Assembly: GCF_033807715.1 (NCBI RefSeq)
Contig: NC_084606.1
Coordinates: 39,142,478 to 39,206,477, forward strand
Direction: 5' to 3'
Length of the DNA: 64,000 nt
DNA from: Cololabis saira
Taxonomy: Eukaryota; Chordata; Actinopteri; Beloniformes; Belonidae
Shown here piece after piece: positions 32,899 through 44,682 of the stretch. The notes under the pieces were generated by a model. That model made no database searches. It worked only from the letters and a program-made list of their open reading frames with translations, and was not told the origin of the DNA. Made by a program: the position numbers and the translations under genes. The number at the start of each line of letters is the position of its first letter. Positions within the stretch are counted from its first letter, which is position 1.

Positions 32899-35800
32899 CC
32901 CTTGTGCTGTACTTCTGGGTCAAGGAAGGAAGGAAGGAAGGAAGGAAGGAAGGAAGGAAGGAAGGAAGGAAGGAAGGAAGGAAAGAAGGAAGGAAGGAAG
33001 GAAGGAAGGAAGGAAGGAAGGAAGGAAGGAAGGAAGGAAGGAAGGAAGGAAGGAAGGAAGGAAGGATGGGAGAAAAGGAAGGGAGAGAAAGGAAGGGAGA
33101 AAAGAAGGAAGGAAGGAAAGAGGAAGGAAGGAAAGGAAGGAAGGAAGGAAGGAAGGAAGGAAGGAAGGAAGGAAGGAAGGAAGGAAGGAAGGAAGGAAGG
33201 AAGGAAGGAAGGAAGGGAGAAAATAAGGAAGGAAGGATGGGAGAGAAAGGAAGGGAGAAAAGAAGGAAGGAAGGAAAGAGGAAGGAAGGAAAGGAAGGAA
33301 GGAAGGAAGGAAGGAAGGAAGGAAGGAAGGAAGGAAGGAAGGAAGGAAGGAAGAAAATAAGGAAGGAAGGAAGGGAGAAAAGGAAGGGAGAAAAGAAGGA
33401 AGGAAGGAAGGAAGGAAGGAAGGAGAAGGAAGGAAGGAAGGAAATAAGGGAGGGAAGGAAGGAAGGAAATAAGGAAGGAAGGAAGGAAGGAAGGAAGGAA
33501 GGAAGGAAGGAAGGAAGGAAGGAAGGAAGGAAGAAAATAAGGAAGGAAGGAAGGGGAGAAAAGGAAGGGAGAAAAGAAGGAAGGAAGGAAGGAAGGAAGG
33601 AAGGAAGGAAGGAAGGAAGGAAGGAAGGAAGGAAAGAAGGAAGGGAGAAAATAAGGAAGGAAGGATGGGAGAAAGGAAGGGAGAAAAGAAGGAAGGAAGG
33701 AAAGGGAAAAAAGTGGAAAGGAAGAAGGAAAGAGAGAGCAGGAGGAAAGAAGGAATGGAGGAAAGAAGGAAGGAAGGAAGGAAGGGAGGAAAAGAGGAAG
33801 GGAAGAAAAAAGGAGGAGAGCAGGAGGAAAGAAGGAAGGAAGGAAATAAGGAAGGAAGGATGGAGAAAAGGAAGGGGAGAAAAGAACAAATGAAGGAAGG
33901 AAGAAGGAAGGAAGGAAGGAAGGAAGGAAGGAAGGAAGGAAGGAAGGAAGGAAGGAAGGAAGGAAGGAAGGAAGGAAAGGAAGAAAAGTGGAAGGGAAGA
34001 AGAGAGGAGAGAGCAGGGGGAAATAAGGAAGGGAGGAAAGAAGGAAGGAAGGAAGGAAGGGAGAAAAGAGGAAGGGAAGAAGGAAGAAAAGAGGAAGGGA
34101 AGAAAGGAAGGAAGAGAGCAGGAGGAAGGAAGGGAAAAGGAAGGCAGGAAGGAAGGAAAGGGAAGAAGGAAGGAGAGAAGTAGGAGGAAAGAAGGAAGGA
34201 AGGAAGGAAGGAAGGAAGGAATGAAGGAAGGAGGAAAGGAGAAAACTAGGAAAGAAGGAAGGAAGGGAGAAGTGAAGAGGAAGGGAAGAAGGAAGAAAAG
34301 AGGAAGGGAAGAAGGAAGGAGAGTGCAGGAGGCAAGGAGGTAAAGAATAGGAAGGAAGGAAGGAAGGAAGGAAGGAAGGAAGGAAGGAAGGAAGGAAGGA
34401 AGGATGAAAAGGGAAGAAGGAAGGACGAAAAGGGAAGAAGGAAGGAGAGAGTAGGAGGAAAGAAGGAAGGAAGAAAGGAAGGAAGGAAGGTGAGAGAAAA
34501 CAAGGAAGGAAGGAAGGAAGGAAGGAAAGAAGGAAGGGGAGGAAGGAAGGGAGAAAAGAGGAAGGGAAGAAGGAAGGAGAGAGCAAGAGGAAAGAAGGAA
34601 GGAAGGAAGGAAGGAAGGAAGGGAGGAAAACAAGGAAGGAAGGAAGGAAGGAAGGAAGGAAGGATGGAAGGAAGGAAGGAAGGAAGGAAGGAAGGGAAGG
34701 AAGGAAGGAAGGAAGGAAGGAAGGAAAGGGAAGGAAGGAAGGAAGGAAGGAAGGAAGGATGGGAGAAAAAGGAAGGGAGAAAAGGAAGGGAGAAAAGAAG
34801 GAAGGAAGGAAAGAGGAAGGAAGGAAAGGAAGGAAGGAAGAAGGAAGGAAGGAAGGAAGGGAAGGAAGGAAGGAAGGAAGGAAGGAAGGAAGGAAGGAAG
34901 GAAGGAAGGAAGGAAGAAGGGAGAAAATAAGGAAGGAAGGATGGGAGAAGAGAAAGGAAGGGAGAAAAGAAGGAAGGAAGGAAAGAGGAAGGAAGGAAAG
35001 GAAGGAAGGAAGGAAGGAAGGAAGGAAGGAAGGAAGGAAGGAAGGAAGGAAGGAAGAAGAAAATAAGGAAGGAAGGAAGGGAGAAAAAGGAAGGAGAGAA
35101 AGAGGAAGGAAGAAGGAAGGAAGGAAGGAAGGAAGGAAGGAAGGAAATAAGGGAGGAAGGAAGGAAGGAAATAAGGAAGAAGGAAGGAAGGAAGGAAGGA
35201 AGGAAGGAAGGAAGGAAGAAGGAAGGAAGGAAGAAAATAAGGAAGGAAGGAAGGGAGAAAAGGAAGGGAGAAAAGAAGGAGGAAGGACAGGAAGGAAGGA
35301 AGGAAGGAAGGAAGGAAGGAAGGAAGGAAGGAAAGAAGGAAGGGAGAAAATAAGGAAGGAAGGATGGGAGAAAAGGAAGGGAGAAAAGAAGGAAGGAAGG
35401 AAAGGGAAAAAAAAGTGGAAAGGAAGAAGGAAAGAGAGAGCAGGAGGAAAGAAGGAATGGAGGAAAGAAGGAAGGAAGGAAGGAAGGGGAGGAAAAGAGG
35501 AAGGAAGAAAAAAGGAGAGAGCAGGAGGAAAGAAGGAAGAAGGAAAGGAATAAGGGAAGGAAGTGTTGGGAAAAAGGAAGGGAGAAAAGAACAAATGTAA
35601 GGAAGGAAGGAAGGAAGGAAGGAAGGAAGGAAGGAAGGAAGGAAGGAAGGAAAGGAAGGAAGGAAGGAAGGGAAGGAAGGAAGAAAAGTGGAAGGGAAGA
35701 AGGAAGGAGAGAGCAGGGGGAAATAAGGAAGGGAGGAAAGAAGGAAGGAAGGAAGGAAGGGAGAAAAGAGGAAGGGAAGAAGGAAGAAAAGAGGAAGGGA

Positions 35801-36512
35801 AGAAGGAAGGAGAGAGCAGGAGGAAGGAAGGGAAAAGGAAGGCAGGAAGGAAGGAAAGGGAAGAAGGAAGGAGAGAGTAGGAGGAAAGAAGGAAGGAAGG
35901 AAGGAAGGAAGGAAGGAATGAAGGAAGGAGGAAAGGAGAAAACTAGGAAAGAAGGAAGGAAGGGAGAAAAGAGGAAGGGAAGAAGGAAGAAAAGAGGAAG
36001 GGAAGAAGGAAGGAGAGTGCAGGAGGAAGGAGGTAAAGAAAGGAAGGAAGGAAGGAAGGAAGGAAGGAAGGAAGGAAGGAAGGAAGGATGAAAAGGCGAG
36101 AAGGAAGGACGAAAAGGGAAGAAGGAAGGAGAGAGTAGGAGGAAAGAAGGAAGGAAGAAAGGAAGGAAGGAAGGGAGAAAACAAGGAAGGAAGGAAGGAA
36201 GGGAAGGAAAGAAGGAAGGGAGGAAGGAAGGGAGAAAAGAGGAAGGGAAGAAGGAAGGACGAGAGCAAGAGGAAGAAGGAAGGAAGGAAGGAAGGAAGGA
36301 AGGGAGAAAACAAGGAAGGAAGGAAGGAAGGAAGGAAAGAAGGATGGAAGGAAGGAAGGAAGGAAGGAAGGAAGGAAGGAAGGAAGGAAGGGAAGGAAGG
36401 AAGGAAGGAAGGAAGGGAGGAAAAGAGGGAAGTGAAGAAGGAAGGAGAGAGCAGGAGGAAAGAAGGACAGGAGAATTAGGTCATTTTGACCCGAAGACAG
36501 CACAAGGGTTAA
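32896..36512. mobile_element. piggyBac-like MITE with a 3.5-kb GGAA array
   Basis: Left end ATAACCCTTGTGCTGTACTTC (the flanking TTAA has become ATAA), right end GACCCGAAGACAGCACAAGGG then TTAA. The interior is about 3.5 kb of GGAA with kilobase-scale internal duplications (the phrase GAACAAATG occurs near 33890 and again near 35590). It is the largest of the six such elements. Confidence 0.8.
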
Positions 36513-36849
36513 ATCAGGCTTTAATCCTACCGTGCTACACACTGAAACAACAAGCGTTGGAAAGATGGGAGAGATTAGTCACCCACCAGCTCAGAGCGCC
36601 CTCTTGTGTTAAACCAAAATCACTACATTGAAAAAGAAATCAGCGTCTGCTTGTATTGACTGGATACATTTGTCTCAATATCGCGCTACAGTTTGTCACC
36701 TCCCACGACACGTATCGTGACGTTTTTGTCTCGGGAAATTTCGTGGCACAATATATTGTTACACCCCTAGTCTGTACACAGGAGAGCCAGGGTCAACTAG
36801 TCTTCCAGAACATGAAGGGTTAGATGGAAAGCGATGCACGTACTTATCA

Positions 36850-37660
36850 TTAACTCTATGTACTGTCTTTGGGTCAAAATGACCTAATTCTCCTGTCCTT
36901 TTTTCCTCCTGCTCTCTCCTTCCTTCTCCCTTCCTCTTTTCTCCCTTCCTTCCTTCCTTCCTTCCTTCCTTCCTTCCTTCCTTCCTTCCTTCCTTCCTTC
37001 CTTCCCTTCCTTCCTTCCTTCCTTCCTTCCCTTCCTTCCTTCCTTCCTTCCTTCCTTCTTTACTCCTTTCCTTCTTTCTTTTCTTTCCTTCCTTCCTTCT
37101 TTCTCCCCTCGTACATTCTTTCCTTGTTTTCTCCTTTCCTTCCTTCCTTCCTTCCTTCCTTCCTTCCTTCCTTCCTTCCTTCCTTCCTTCCTTCCTTCCT
37201 TCCTTCCTTCCTTCTTTTTTCCCTCCTTTCCTTCCTTCCTTCTTTTCTCCCTTCTTCCCATCCTCCCCTTCCTTATTTTTCCCTTTCCTTCCTTCTTTCC
37301 TCCCTTCCTTCCTTCTTTTTCCTTCTTTCCTTCCTCCATTCCTTCCATCTTTTCTCCCTTCCTTCCTTCTGTCCTCCCTTCCTTCTTTCCTTCTTTTCTC
37401 CCTTCCTTCATATCCTTCCTTCTTTTTTTCCATTCCTTCCTTCTTTCCTCCCTTATTTCCTTCCTTCTTTCTTTCCTTCCTTCATTCCTCCTTTTTTCCC
37501 TTCCTTCCTCCTTTTTTCCTTTCCTTTCTTCTTTCCTCCCTTCCTCCCTTCTTTCCTTCCTTCCTTCTTTCCTCCCTTCCTTCCTTCTTTCCTCCCTTCC
37601 TTTTTTCCTCCCCCTTCTTCCATTCCTCCTTCCTTGACCCAAAGACAGCACAAGGGTTAA
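36850..37660. mobile_element. piggyBac-like MITE filled with a TTCC array
   Basis: TTAA-flanked; left end CTCTATGTACTGTCTTTGGG with GGTCAAAATGACC, right end GACCCAAAGACAGCACAAGGG. The interior is TTCC. It begins only 80 bp from the end of the split hAT element and lies about 120 bp 3' of the GDDTMTGD exon. Confidence 0.82.
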
Positions 37661-37778
37661 GTGATTATGAGAGACGGGGATAAGTCCTTTTAGTTTTTAT
37701 TTACAGACAGGTTTTAACAGCCAGAGCAGGTTTTTTTGTCCGTCATTGTTGCAGCGTGTTGTACCTGTCAGCTACGAC

Positions 37779-37908
37779 CGCCCCTCCAGGCTGAATCGAA
37801 GGTAGTTCATCCCGTCCAGATACTGTCCTGGCAGGGAGTCGTCTCCCAGCTCCCGGAGGTCTTCGGCCCTCAGGTACTCCCCTCCATCGCCTGTCATTGT
37901 GTCGTCAC
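37779..37908 (-). CDS. ank3: ank3 linker exon before ZU5 ([13 protein letters not shown]), 3' end uncertain
   Basis: The acceptor ctctgaag precedes codons for [28 protein letters not shown] and [14 protein letters not shown]. This is the ankyrin-G-specific segment just upstream of the first ZU5 domain; human ANK3 has [20 protein letters not shown]. The 3' boundary is a problem. The frame runs into TAG two codons after SLEGR, and the only GT before the stop is a weak donor (GCG then gtcgta). A better-looking donor (ACAG then gtacaa) lies 14 bases further on, beyond the stop. I ended the exon at the weak site, which leaves the expected partial codon. Confidence 0.75.
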
Positions 37909-38004
37909 CTTCAGAGGAAAAAAAGATTGAGTGCAGGAGCAGGACTTGCACAAGACCTACTCCAATTTTTTAACCATTCGAGCACACTGTGATATGTGAT
38001 ATGA

Positions 38005-41000
38005 TTCCATGGAACCCCACCACTCGCTTCATGTGTCTAACCGATTTTCCCCACTCAACGACACACCCACTGAGAAGCTGACCCTGGTGATTGGCGACTC
38101 CATAGTCAGGCATGTGAGGCCGACTCCAGCGACCATAGTTAGGTGCATCCCGGGGGCCAGAGTGGGCAACATTGAAGCAAAATTGAAGCTGCTGGCAAAG
38201 AGTAATCATAAATTTGGTAAAGTTATCATCCATGTCGGAGCTAATGACTCCCGTCTTTGCCAGTCGGATGTTCACTAAAGTTATTTGTGGTCGGTGTGTA
38301 ACTACGCCAAAACCATGTCGGACTCCGTAGGTTTCTCTGGTCCCCTCCCCAATCTGACCAGCAATGACATGTTTAGGCCGCGATGCTCTCGCTCCGTCGC
38401 TGGCTGTCGCGGTGGTGTTCAGAAAACGACGTGGCCTTTATTGACAATTGGGAGACGTTCTGGGGAAAGCCCGGTCTGATTAGAAGAGACGGCATTCATC
38501 CCACCCGGGATGGTGCAGCTCTTATTTCTAGAAATCTGGCCAGTTTTATTAGACACTCCCCCCTGACAATCCAGGGTCCAGGCCAGGATGCAGAGCTGCA
38601 GTTTAATACACTTCTCTGCTGCTTCCCGAGGACCAACGCCCTGCCAATAAACTGTAGGATTGCATTATGTATTTGGCGACTCTAAAACTATAGGGAATTA
38701 CATGATGTAATTGGCGACTCTAACAAGGTGTCTAGCAAAATAGAATTGGTTGCAGTTCCCTGCCTTCCAAAAGTTCACCAGGTGCGGCATTATAGAGGCG
38801 TCAATCAAAATAACCTTGTAAAAATTAAAACCAATGCACATTTGGTACCAATAAGAGACCGAAAAATTAGATGGCGATGTTGAAGCGCAAAATAGGAGGT
38901 ATTATTTTAGCAGATGTTTGTCCGATGAAGTTATTGGTAAATTTAGGGAGGCCATTGCTTATCTTACGATAGTGGAAAATAGTGAAGTAGTAGAGGCCAG
39001 TGACCTGGGTTCTACCTCTGCAGATGTTGATTTCCTTGCTATTAAACACTGCTGATTTGTTGCATTCAGCTTTAGATGAAGTTGCTCCTTTGAGAAGGAG
39101 GGTTTCCAACCATAGGAGCTTAACTCCCTGCTATAATTCAGATATCCACACCGTTGAAACAAAACGTGCGTAAAATGGAAAGGAAGTGGCACTCTTGTAA
39201 GTCTGTAGACTCCTATCGTGAATGGAAAGATAGTCTAATACTATATAAAAAAGTAATTTGCAAAGCCGGAACAGCTTATTATTCAGCGTTGATAGAGGAT
39301 AACAAAAGTAACCCACATTTTCTGTTCAGCACTGTAGCCAGGGCTGACAAAGAGTCACAACTCTGTTGAGCCGTGCATTCCTGCAGCTCTCAGTAGTGAA
39401 GACTTTATCAGCTTCTTTAACAGTAAAATCAGGAGAATTAGAGACGAAATCAACCAGCCGGTTGTGGGTGTTTCTTCAGCTTTAGCGACTTCCTAGGCTC
39501 TGACTTGTCTCTAGACTATTTTGATTCTATAGACCTCCCTGAGCTGACTTCACTCGTTAATAGAGCTAAGTCAACCACATGTATGTTAGACCCCATCCCG
39601 ACTCCACTATTCAAACATGTTCTTTCTCTTATTGGCACAACAATACTGGAGCAGATGAACTTATCCCTAAACTTAGGATATGTACCACAGGTTTTCAAAG
39701 TTGCAGTAATTAAACCTTTACTTAAAAAACCTTCTCTTGACCCAGACATCTTAGCCTAATTATAGACTAATTTACAATCTTCCATTTGTATCTAAAATTC
39801 TGGAAAAGGCAGTTTCAAGCCAGTTATGTGACTAATTGTATAGAAATGATCTGTTTGAAGTCTTTCAGTCAGGGTTCAGAATGCATCATAGCACAGAGAC
39901 AGCACTGGTTCGAGTCACGAATGACCTCCTTATGGCCTCAGATAAGGGATTAGTGTCCATACTGGTTCTACTGGACCTCAGTGCTGCTTTTGACACTGTA
40001 GATCATGGCATTTTACTGCACAGGTTAGAGCATGTTGTTTGGATTAAAGGGACAGCTCTACGTTGGTTTAAATCATATCTACTGTATCTGACAGGTTCCA
40101 GTTTGTTCATGTACATGAGGTTTCTTCAGGACAGTCAAGGGTCTGTTATGGTGTTCCGCAGGGTTCAGTGCTAGGGCCAATCTTGTTCAGTTTATACATG
40201 TAGCCATTGGGAAGTATAATCCAGAAATCACGGCATACACCTTTCATTGTTATGCTGATGATACGCAGCTCTATTTGTCTATGAAGCCCCGATGAAACAG
40301 AACTGTTAGTTAAACTTCAGGCATGTCTGAGGGACATCAAGGACTGGGATGTCCGGAAATTTCTTGCTTCTAAATTCAGATAAAAACAGAGGTTATCATT
40401 CTTGGTCCAGAGCATCTTAGGAAGGGATTAGATGGTGTTGCGATGGCTTCCAGTGCAACTGTGAGAAACCTTGGTGTTATTTTCAATCAGGATTTGTCGT
40501 TTAAACCATATGTTAATCAGGTTTTTAAAATAGCATTTTTCCATCGTAATATCGCAAAGATTAGGAAAATCCTCTCGCAGAGTGATGCAGAAAAAACTAG
40601 TTCATGCATTTGTATCTTCTAGACTAGATTATGGTGATGTGTTATTAGCAGGATGTCCAAGTAATTTGCTGAATAGGCTCCAGCTGATCCAAAATGCAGC
40701 AGCACGAAGTACTGACAGGAATCAGCAGGAGAGACCACGTTTCTCCAGTGTTAGCGTCGCTCCATTGGCTTAGCTCCACAATATTTGCAAGACCTGATAG
40801 TGCCTTACTGTTCCTGGCAGAGCTCACCGTTCTCGGAGAGTGCAGGTTTACTCGTAGTTCCTAGAGTATCTAAATGTAGATTTGGAGGGCGGGGGCGTTC
40901 TGCTATCAGGCACCACTACTATGGAACCAACTTCCAATCTGGGTTAAGGAGGCTGACACCACCTCCACCTTTAAAACCAAACTGAAAACCTTTCTGTTTA

Positions 41001-41318
41001 GTAAACCTCTAGTTAGTGTTTAGTAAACCTCTAGTTAGTGTTGTTAACTCTCTAGTTAGTGTAAACTCTAGTGTGTTAGAGTCAGTAGTCATAGCTGCAG
41101 CTATAGAACAAGACTATAACTCATTCTACCTGCTTTTTTGTCCTGCTTTTTATTTCGTACTACCTTTATTTTCCATTGTCTATATTTTGTAATTATATAT
41201 ATTTTTTACTTTTTACTTTTTTACCCCCCTTCCCTGCATGTGTGTGTTAAGTGTATTGCTGCTAACATGTGAGGTTCCCCATTGAGGGAGAAATAAAGGA
41301 TTATCTTATCTTATCTTA
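38005..41318 (+). mobile_element. degenerate L2-like LINE
   Basis: Plus-strand remnants in three frames with many stops. An SGNH/esterase-like part shows [13 protein letters not shown] (about 38080) and HVGANDSR, then [12 protein letters not shown] (about 38490). Reverse transcriptase pieces show HSTETALVRVTNDLL and LVLLDLSAAFDTVDH (motif A, about 39960) and FHCYADDTQLYLS (motif C, about 40245). The 3' end is AATAAAGGATTATCTTATC with a short TTATC repeat tail. The combination of esterase domain, YADD-type RT and short tandem tail suits the L2/CR1 group. No intact ORF; it lies in an ank3 intron in the opposite orientation. Confidence 0.82.
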
Positions 41319-41339
41319 TAATAGTTAGTCTGAAACATA

Positions 41340-41955
41340 GCTTGGTGGTAGATATGCTGCTATAGGCCTATGCTGCAGGGGGGCCGACATGATCACTGGG
41401 CGGTGCCCCTCACCTTTCTCTTCTCTTCTTCCCATTTTTTAATTAAAGTATCTCATAGCCATCATTGTTGTCCATCGTTCTTGAAGTTCGTTGTGCTGGC
41501 CCCCTTTTTTCTCTTTTGTGTGTGTTTGCCGGCCGGAGCTTCAGGAGCTGCATGCTGACCTGCAGTCCCCCCCCCCCTGATCATCCCACTGCTGCTTCCA
41601 CCTGTCTGTGTAGATGTTTGCTATGTGCTTGCCCCCGACCACCTCAGTGTCTGCTGTCTACATCTGTTTATACAGTCATCCCTAGTGAACCAGTAGTGAA
41701 CCAGTTAGCCATTGTGTCTGTGTCTCTCCTTTCTCTGTTCTTCATTCTCTCTGTCTGTTCTCTCTTTTCCTGCTCTGCCCAGCTGGTCTCCAGCAGGAGG
41801 GTCCCCCGTTATGATCCAGGTACTGGTCCAGTTTTTCCTGGCCACTGTTGATGTCATGTTTATGTAATAATTGTTCGGGGGTCATGTTCTGAGTCTCTTG
41901 AAAAAACCTAGAGACAACTTCTGTTGTAATAGACGCTATAATAAAATTGAATTTA
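41340..41955 (+). mobile_element. retrotransposon 3'-end-like repeat, copy 1
   Basis: Contains GCTGGCCCCCTTTTTTCTC, CAGGAGCTGCATGCTGACCT and a terminal AGACGCTATAATAAAATTG. The same order recurs at 43660-44240. It looks like the 3' untranslated region of a fish non-LTR element; clade not determined. Confidence 0.5.
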
Positions 41956-42179
41956 TTATAGCGATCGCAAAAAACAGACCACGCACGTTTCTATGCTCGG
42001 TCAATCAACAGCGTCACCACAAGATCGCGTTGTGGCTGTGGTTGAGGTGACTTTTGAAGGCTCCGCGTTGATTCGAAGATTAGAAGATACTGACGCGTTC
42101 CACCATGATGCCTCTACGGGGTAACTGGAGCCTCAGCAGAACAACTACAGACGCACGTTTGGCAGCCGTCTATTGGCGC

Positions 42180-42857
42180 TTTTCCACTAGTACCTACTCA
42201 GCTCAACTCGACTCGCCTCAGTTTACTTCTTTTCCACCAGGGAACTCTACTCTGCAGAGGTTCTAAGTCGGGCTGTATCTGACATCATCACACTACAGGC
42301 CACCGATTGGTCGGGGGGTTGGAGTCAGACGTCTGAGTCAGGAGGAGGAAATCAGTGAAAGGGCGACTCTGACGGATTCTTGTTCATTTTATTCGACAGG
42401 CAATGGCAGCAAAAGTCTGTTTGGTGATCCAACTCTGAGGTGCAGATGTTCATAAATCTGGTGCTGAGGAGAGAATTAAAAAGGGATCTAGACGGAGATA
42501 AGGAACGACCAGATCTACCAGGAGCTCTGTCTCTTCATAGCTGCTCACGGTTCCAGCTGACTTTTCAGAGGCGCAGAGACAAAAGCATTGCCGCTTGAAG
42601 CTTCTTTCAATCTCATTTTTTAACTTGATATCAAACACAAGCCACAGACCCAGCAGCACATTTATCATCTCCTCCAGGTTCTACATCTTTAGTGTTGTTG
42701 TCTTCTTCGTTTAGATCACACAATCAAATATGTCACAGCAGATTCTCTCCAACCTCCTACTTCTCATCTGGGTATCGAAAATACAAGGGCGAGGCAAGTC
42801 GAGTCGAGACGAGGCATGGTGGGTCGAGTCGGGCTGAGTAGGTACTAGTGTAAAAGT
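42180..42857. mobile_element. MITE with TTTTCCACTAGTACCTACTC ends
   Basis: Left CTTTTCCACTAGTACCTACT and right AGTAGGTACTAGTGTAAAAG are inverted copies followed by CTCGACTCG / CGAGTCGAG strings. About 680 bp, no coding frame. A common fish DNA-transposon derivative. Confidence 0.7.
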
Positions 42858-42941
42858 GTACAGTCCCCGAATCAGAAAAGGCTGGAACAATATGCCTGGA
42901 GGTGCCTGAGGAAGTAAAAAATGTGAAAATAGTTAACTCTT

Positions 42942-42945
<4 letters not shown>

Positions 42946-43005
<60 letters not shown>
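42946..43005. repeat. (TTA)n microsatellite
   Basis: About twenty TTA units 144 bp downstream of the RAVQADV exon on the minus strand. Confidence 0.95.
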
Positions 43006-43148
43006 GAGGAAAACTTCCAATTTTCAAAAATGTCCAGTCCATTCCCATTAATTCCCATATATTCCAGTTAATTCCTGTGGAAAGCTTGTGTCTCTGAAAA
43101 GTCATGTGGATTTGCATCCCTGTTCACACACAAAACCATGCTCATTAC

Positions 43149-43202
43149 CTTCCTCGTCCGTGATGTCATCTGACAGAACATCAGCCTGCACGGCTCTCGC
43201 TG
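43149..43202 (-). CDS. ank3: ank3 linker exon (RAVQADVLSDDITDEE)
   Basis: A 54-nt exon encoding roughly AARAVQADVLSDDITDEE, corresponding to the human linker segment ending LSDGEYISDVEEG. The donor is gtaatg. The acceptor is a tandem cagcag, so two start points three bases apart (43202 or 43199) are both in frame. This is a typical NAGNAG alternative acceptor. It enters with two bases and leaves one, consistent with both neighbours. Confidence 0.85.
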
Positions 43203-43430
43203 CTGCAGGTGGACAATTCAGTCACTCTCTAGATCTTTAAATCTTATCATGTGTCAAAGGTTTACGACTCTGTTGTGTTTCAGTCTGCCTGATGGATTCC
43301 TGCAGCTCTGAGAGACTGACAACACCCCTAGTTCTGGCTGAACAAGCAGGTTTAGATGGGTTGATGGAGCTAGCGAGGCCTCCTGGCTGCCGGACCGTAG
43401 AGATGAGCGCTGGTGTGCACCGTGACTCAC

Positions 43431-43503
43431 CTTCTTCATCCGAGACGTCTAGCACTTCAGTCATGGTCTCCGGCACGTTCAGCTTGTGTTTCTCCGTCAC
43501 CGT
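43431..43503 (-). CDS. ank3: ank3 linker exon ([20 protein letters not shown])
   Basis: A 73-nt exon with acceptor ttgccag and donor gtgagt, entering in phase 0 and leaving one base. It encodes [20 protein letters not shown] followed by SDEE. This is the highly conserved linker between the ankyrin-repeat solenoid and the spectrin-binding module; human ANK3 has TEKHKMNVPETMNEVLDM. Phase matches the next exon. Confidence 0.93.
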
Positions 43504-43659
43504 CTGGCAACAGAAAGGAAAAGGATCCCATTAGCTACCGCTCAGCTGAGCTCCTGTATGTGTGCGTGTTTTTTCTCTCTCACTATTTGCCTCGACATTA
43601 CTGCATCCATATTTTGTGTCACTTGTGTGAGCAGTCAACAACCACAGTAACAGGGACAC

Positions 43660-44240
43660 CTTTCATTATTATCATTTTTGTCCATCGTACTTGTAGTTTC
43701 TTGTGCTGGCCCCCTTTTTTCTTTTTTGTGCATGTTTGCAGGCCAGAGGTTCAGGAGCTGCATGCTGACCTGCAGTCCCCCCCTCTGATCATCCCACTGC
43801 TGCTTCCACCTGCCTGCAGTCCCCCCCTCTGATCATCCCACTGCTGCTTCCACCTGCCTGCAGTCCCCCCCTCTGATCATCCCACTGCTGCTTCCACCTG
43901 CCTATGTAGATTTCTGCTGTGTGCTGCTGATGTCCTGGCCTGCCCCCTCTCCTTTCACTGTTCTTCATTCTCTCTCTGTGTTCTCTCTTTTCCTGCTCTG
44001 CCCAATCTGGCCTCCGGCAGGAGGGTCCTCCCTTATCATCCAGGTCCTGGTCCAGGTTTCTTCCCTCCTAAAGGGGAGTTTTTCTTGCCACTGTTTGGCT
44101 TATGGTTTTTCTAACACTAGGGGAGTTTTTCCTGCCATTGTTTATGTAATAATTGCTTGGGGGTTTATGGTCATGTTCTGGGTCTCTGGAAAGATCCTGG
44201 ATACAACTTTTGTTGTAAAAGACGCTATATAAATAAAATT
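43660..44240 (+). mobile_element. retrotransposon 3'-end-like repeat, copy 2, with internal 49-bp tandem
   Basis: Same order as 41340-41955. A segment with CTGCAGTCCCCCCCTCTGAT and CATCCCACTGCTGCTTCC is repeated three times (about 43770-43905). It ends AGACGCTATATAAATAAAAT. Confidence 0.5.
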
Positions 44241-44345
44241 CCATCCATCCATCCATTATCTATACCCGCTTTATCCCTTGCGGGGTCACGGGGGTCTGCT
44301 GGAGCCTATCCCAGCTCATTTCAGGTGAGAGGCAGGCAGATAAAT
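44241..44345. repeat. CCATCCATCCATTATCTATACC fish retro-repeat fragment
   Basis: Starts with a CCAT run and continues TATACCCGCTTTATCCCTTG and GGGGTCACGGGGGTCTGCTG, a sequence family very widespread in teleosts. Related pieces lie at 60405-60540 and 61085-61255. Confidence 0.7.
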
Positions 44346-44523
44346 AAAATTGAAATTGAAAATTGAAATTGAAACCTTTCCTTTTCCACTCCTTTTGCCT
44401 TCAGAACAATCTTTATGTTTGGTGGCACAGATTCAACAAGCTGTTGAAACATTGCTCCTGATCCATATACATGATATCATCACACACTACCTCCTGCCAC
44501 CACACCCCCGGGGGGTCTCTGAT

Positions 44524-44640
44524 AGAGGGCTGCATTGGGATTGGGTCCCGCTGGGTCCAATGGGACCCAATGCAAATCTCGCGGGAGCGGGCGGTTTGAA
44601 CTGTGCTGTGGGCGGGAACAGGCGGCTAAAAAAAAACACT
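44524..44640. repeat. TAGAGGGCTGCATTGGGATT repeat fragment
   Basis: Shares GAGGGCTGCATTGGGATTGG with 1212-1250 and GCGGGAGCGGG with 2220-2230. It probably derives from the same interspersed element. Confidence 0.45.
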
Positions 44641-44682
44641 GCGAGATCTACCACTGAAACCACTTCCACCTCTCCGGCGTAC

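Larger units (their letters stand above)
32084..36769. mobile_element. hAT-type element, copy 2, split by nested insertions
   Basis: The left part (32084-32510) and the right end (about 36680-36769) match the 4397-5438 element. Outer flanks are GTCTCTAC and GTCTGTAC, an 8-bp duplication with one mismatch. Between them lies about 4 kb of later material: a Harbinger-like fragment and a very long GGAA-bearing piggyBac-like element. Confidence 0.8.

Noticed and set aside
32841..36542. Very long open frames of Pro-Ser-Phe-Leu or Lys-Glu-Gly-Arg repeats (up to 1143 codons)
   Set aside because: Translation of GGAA/TTCC microsatellite, which has no stops in any frame. Same for arrays at 2.6, 5.6, 19, 28, 37 and 47 kb.
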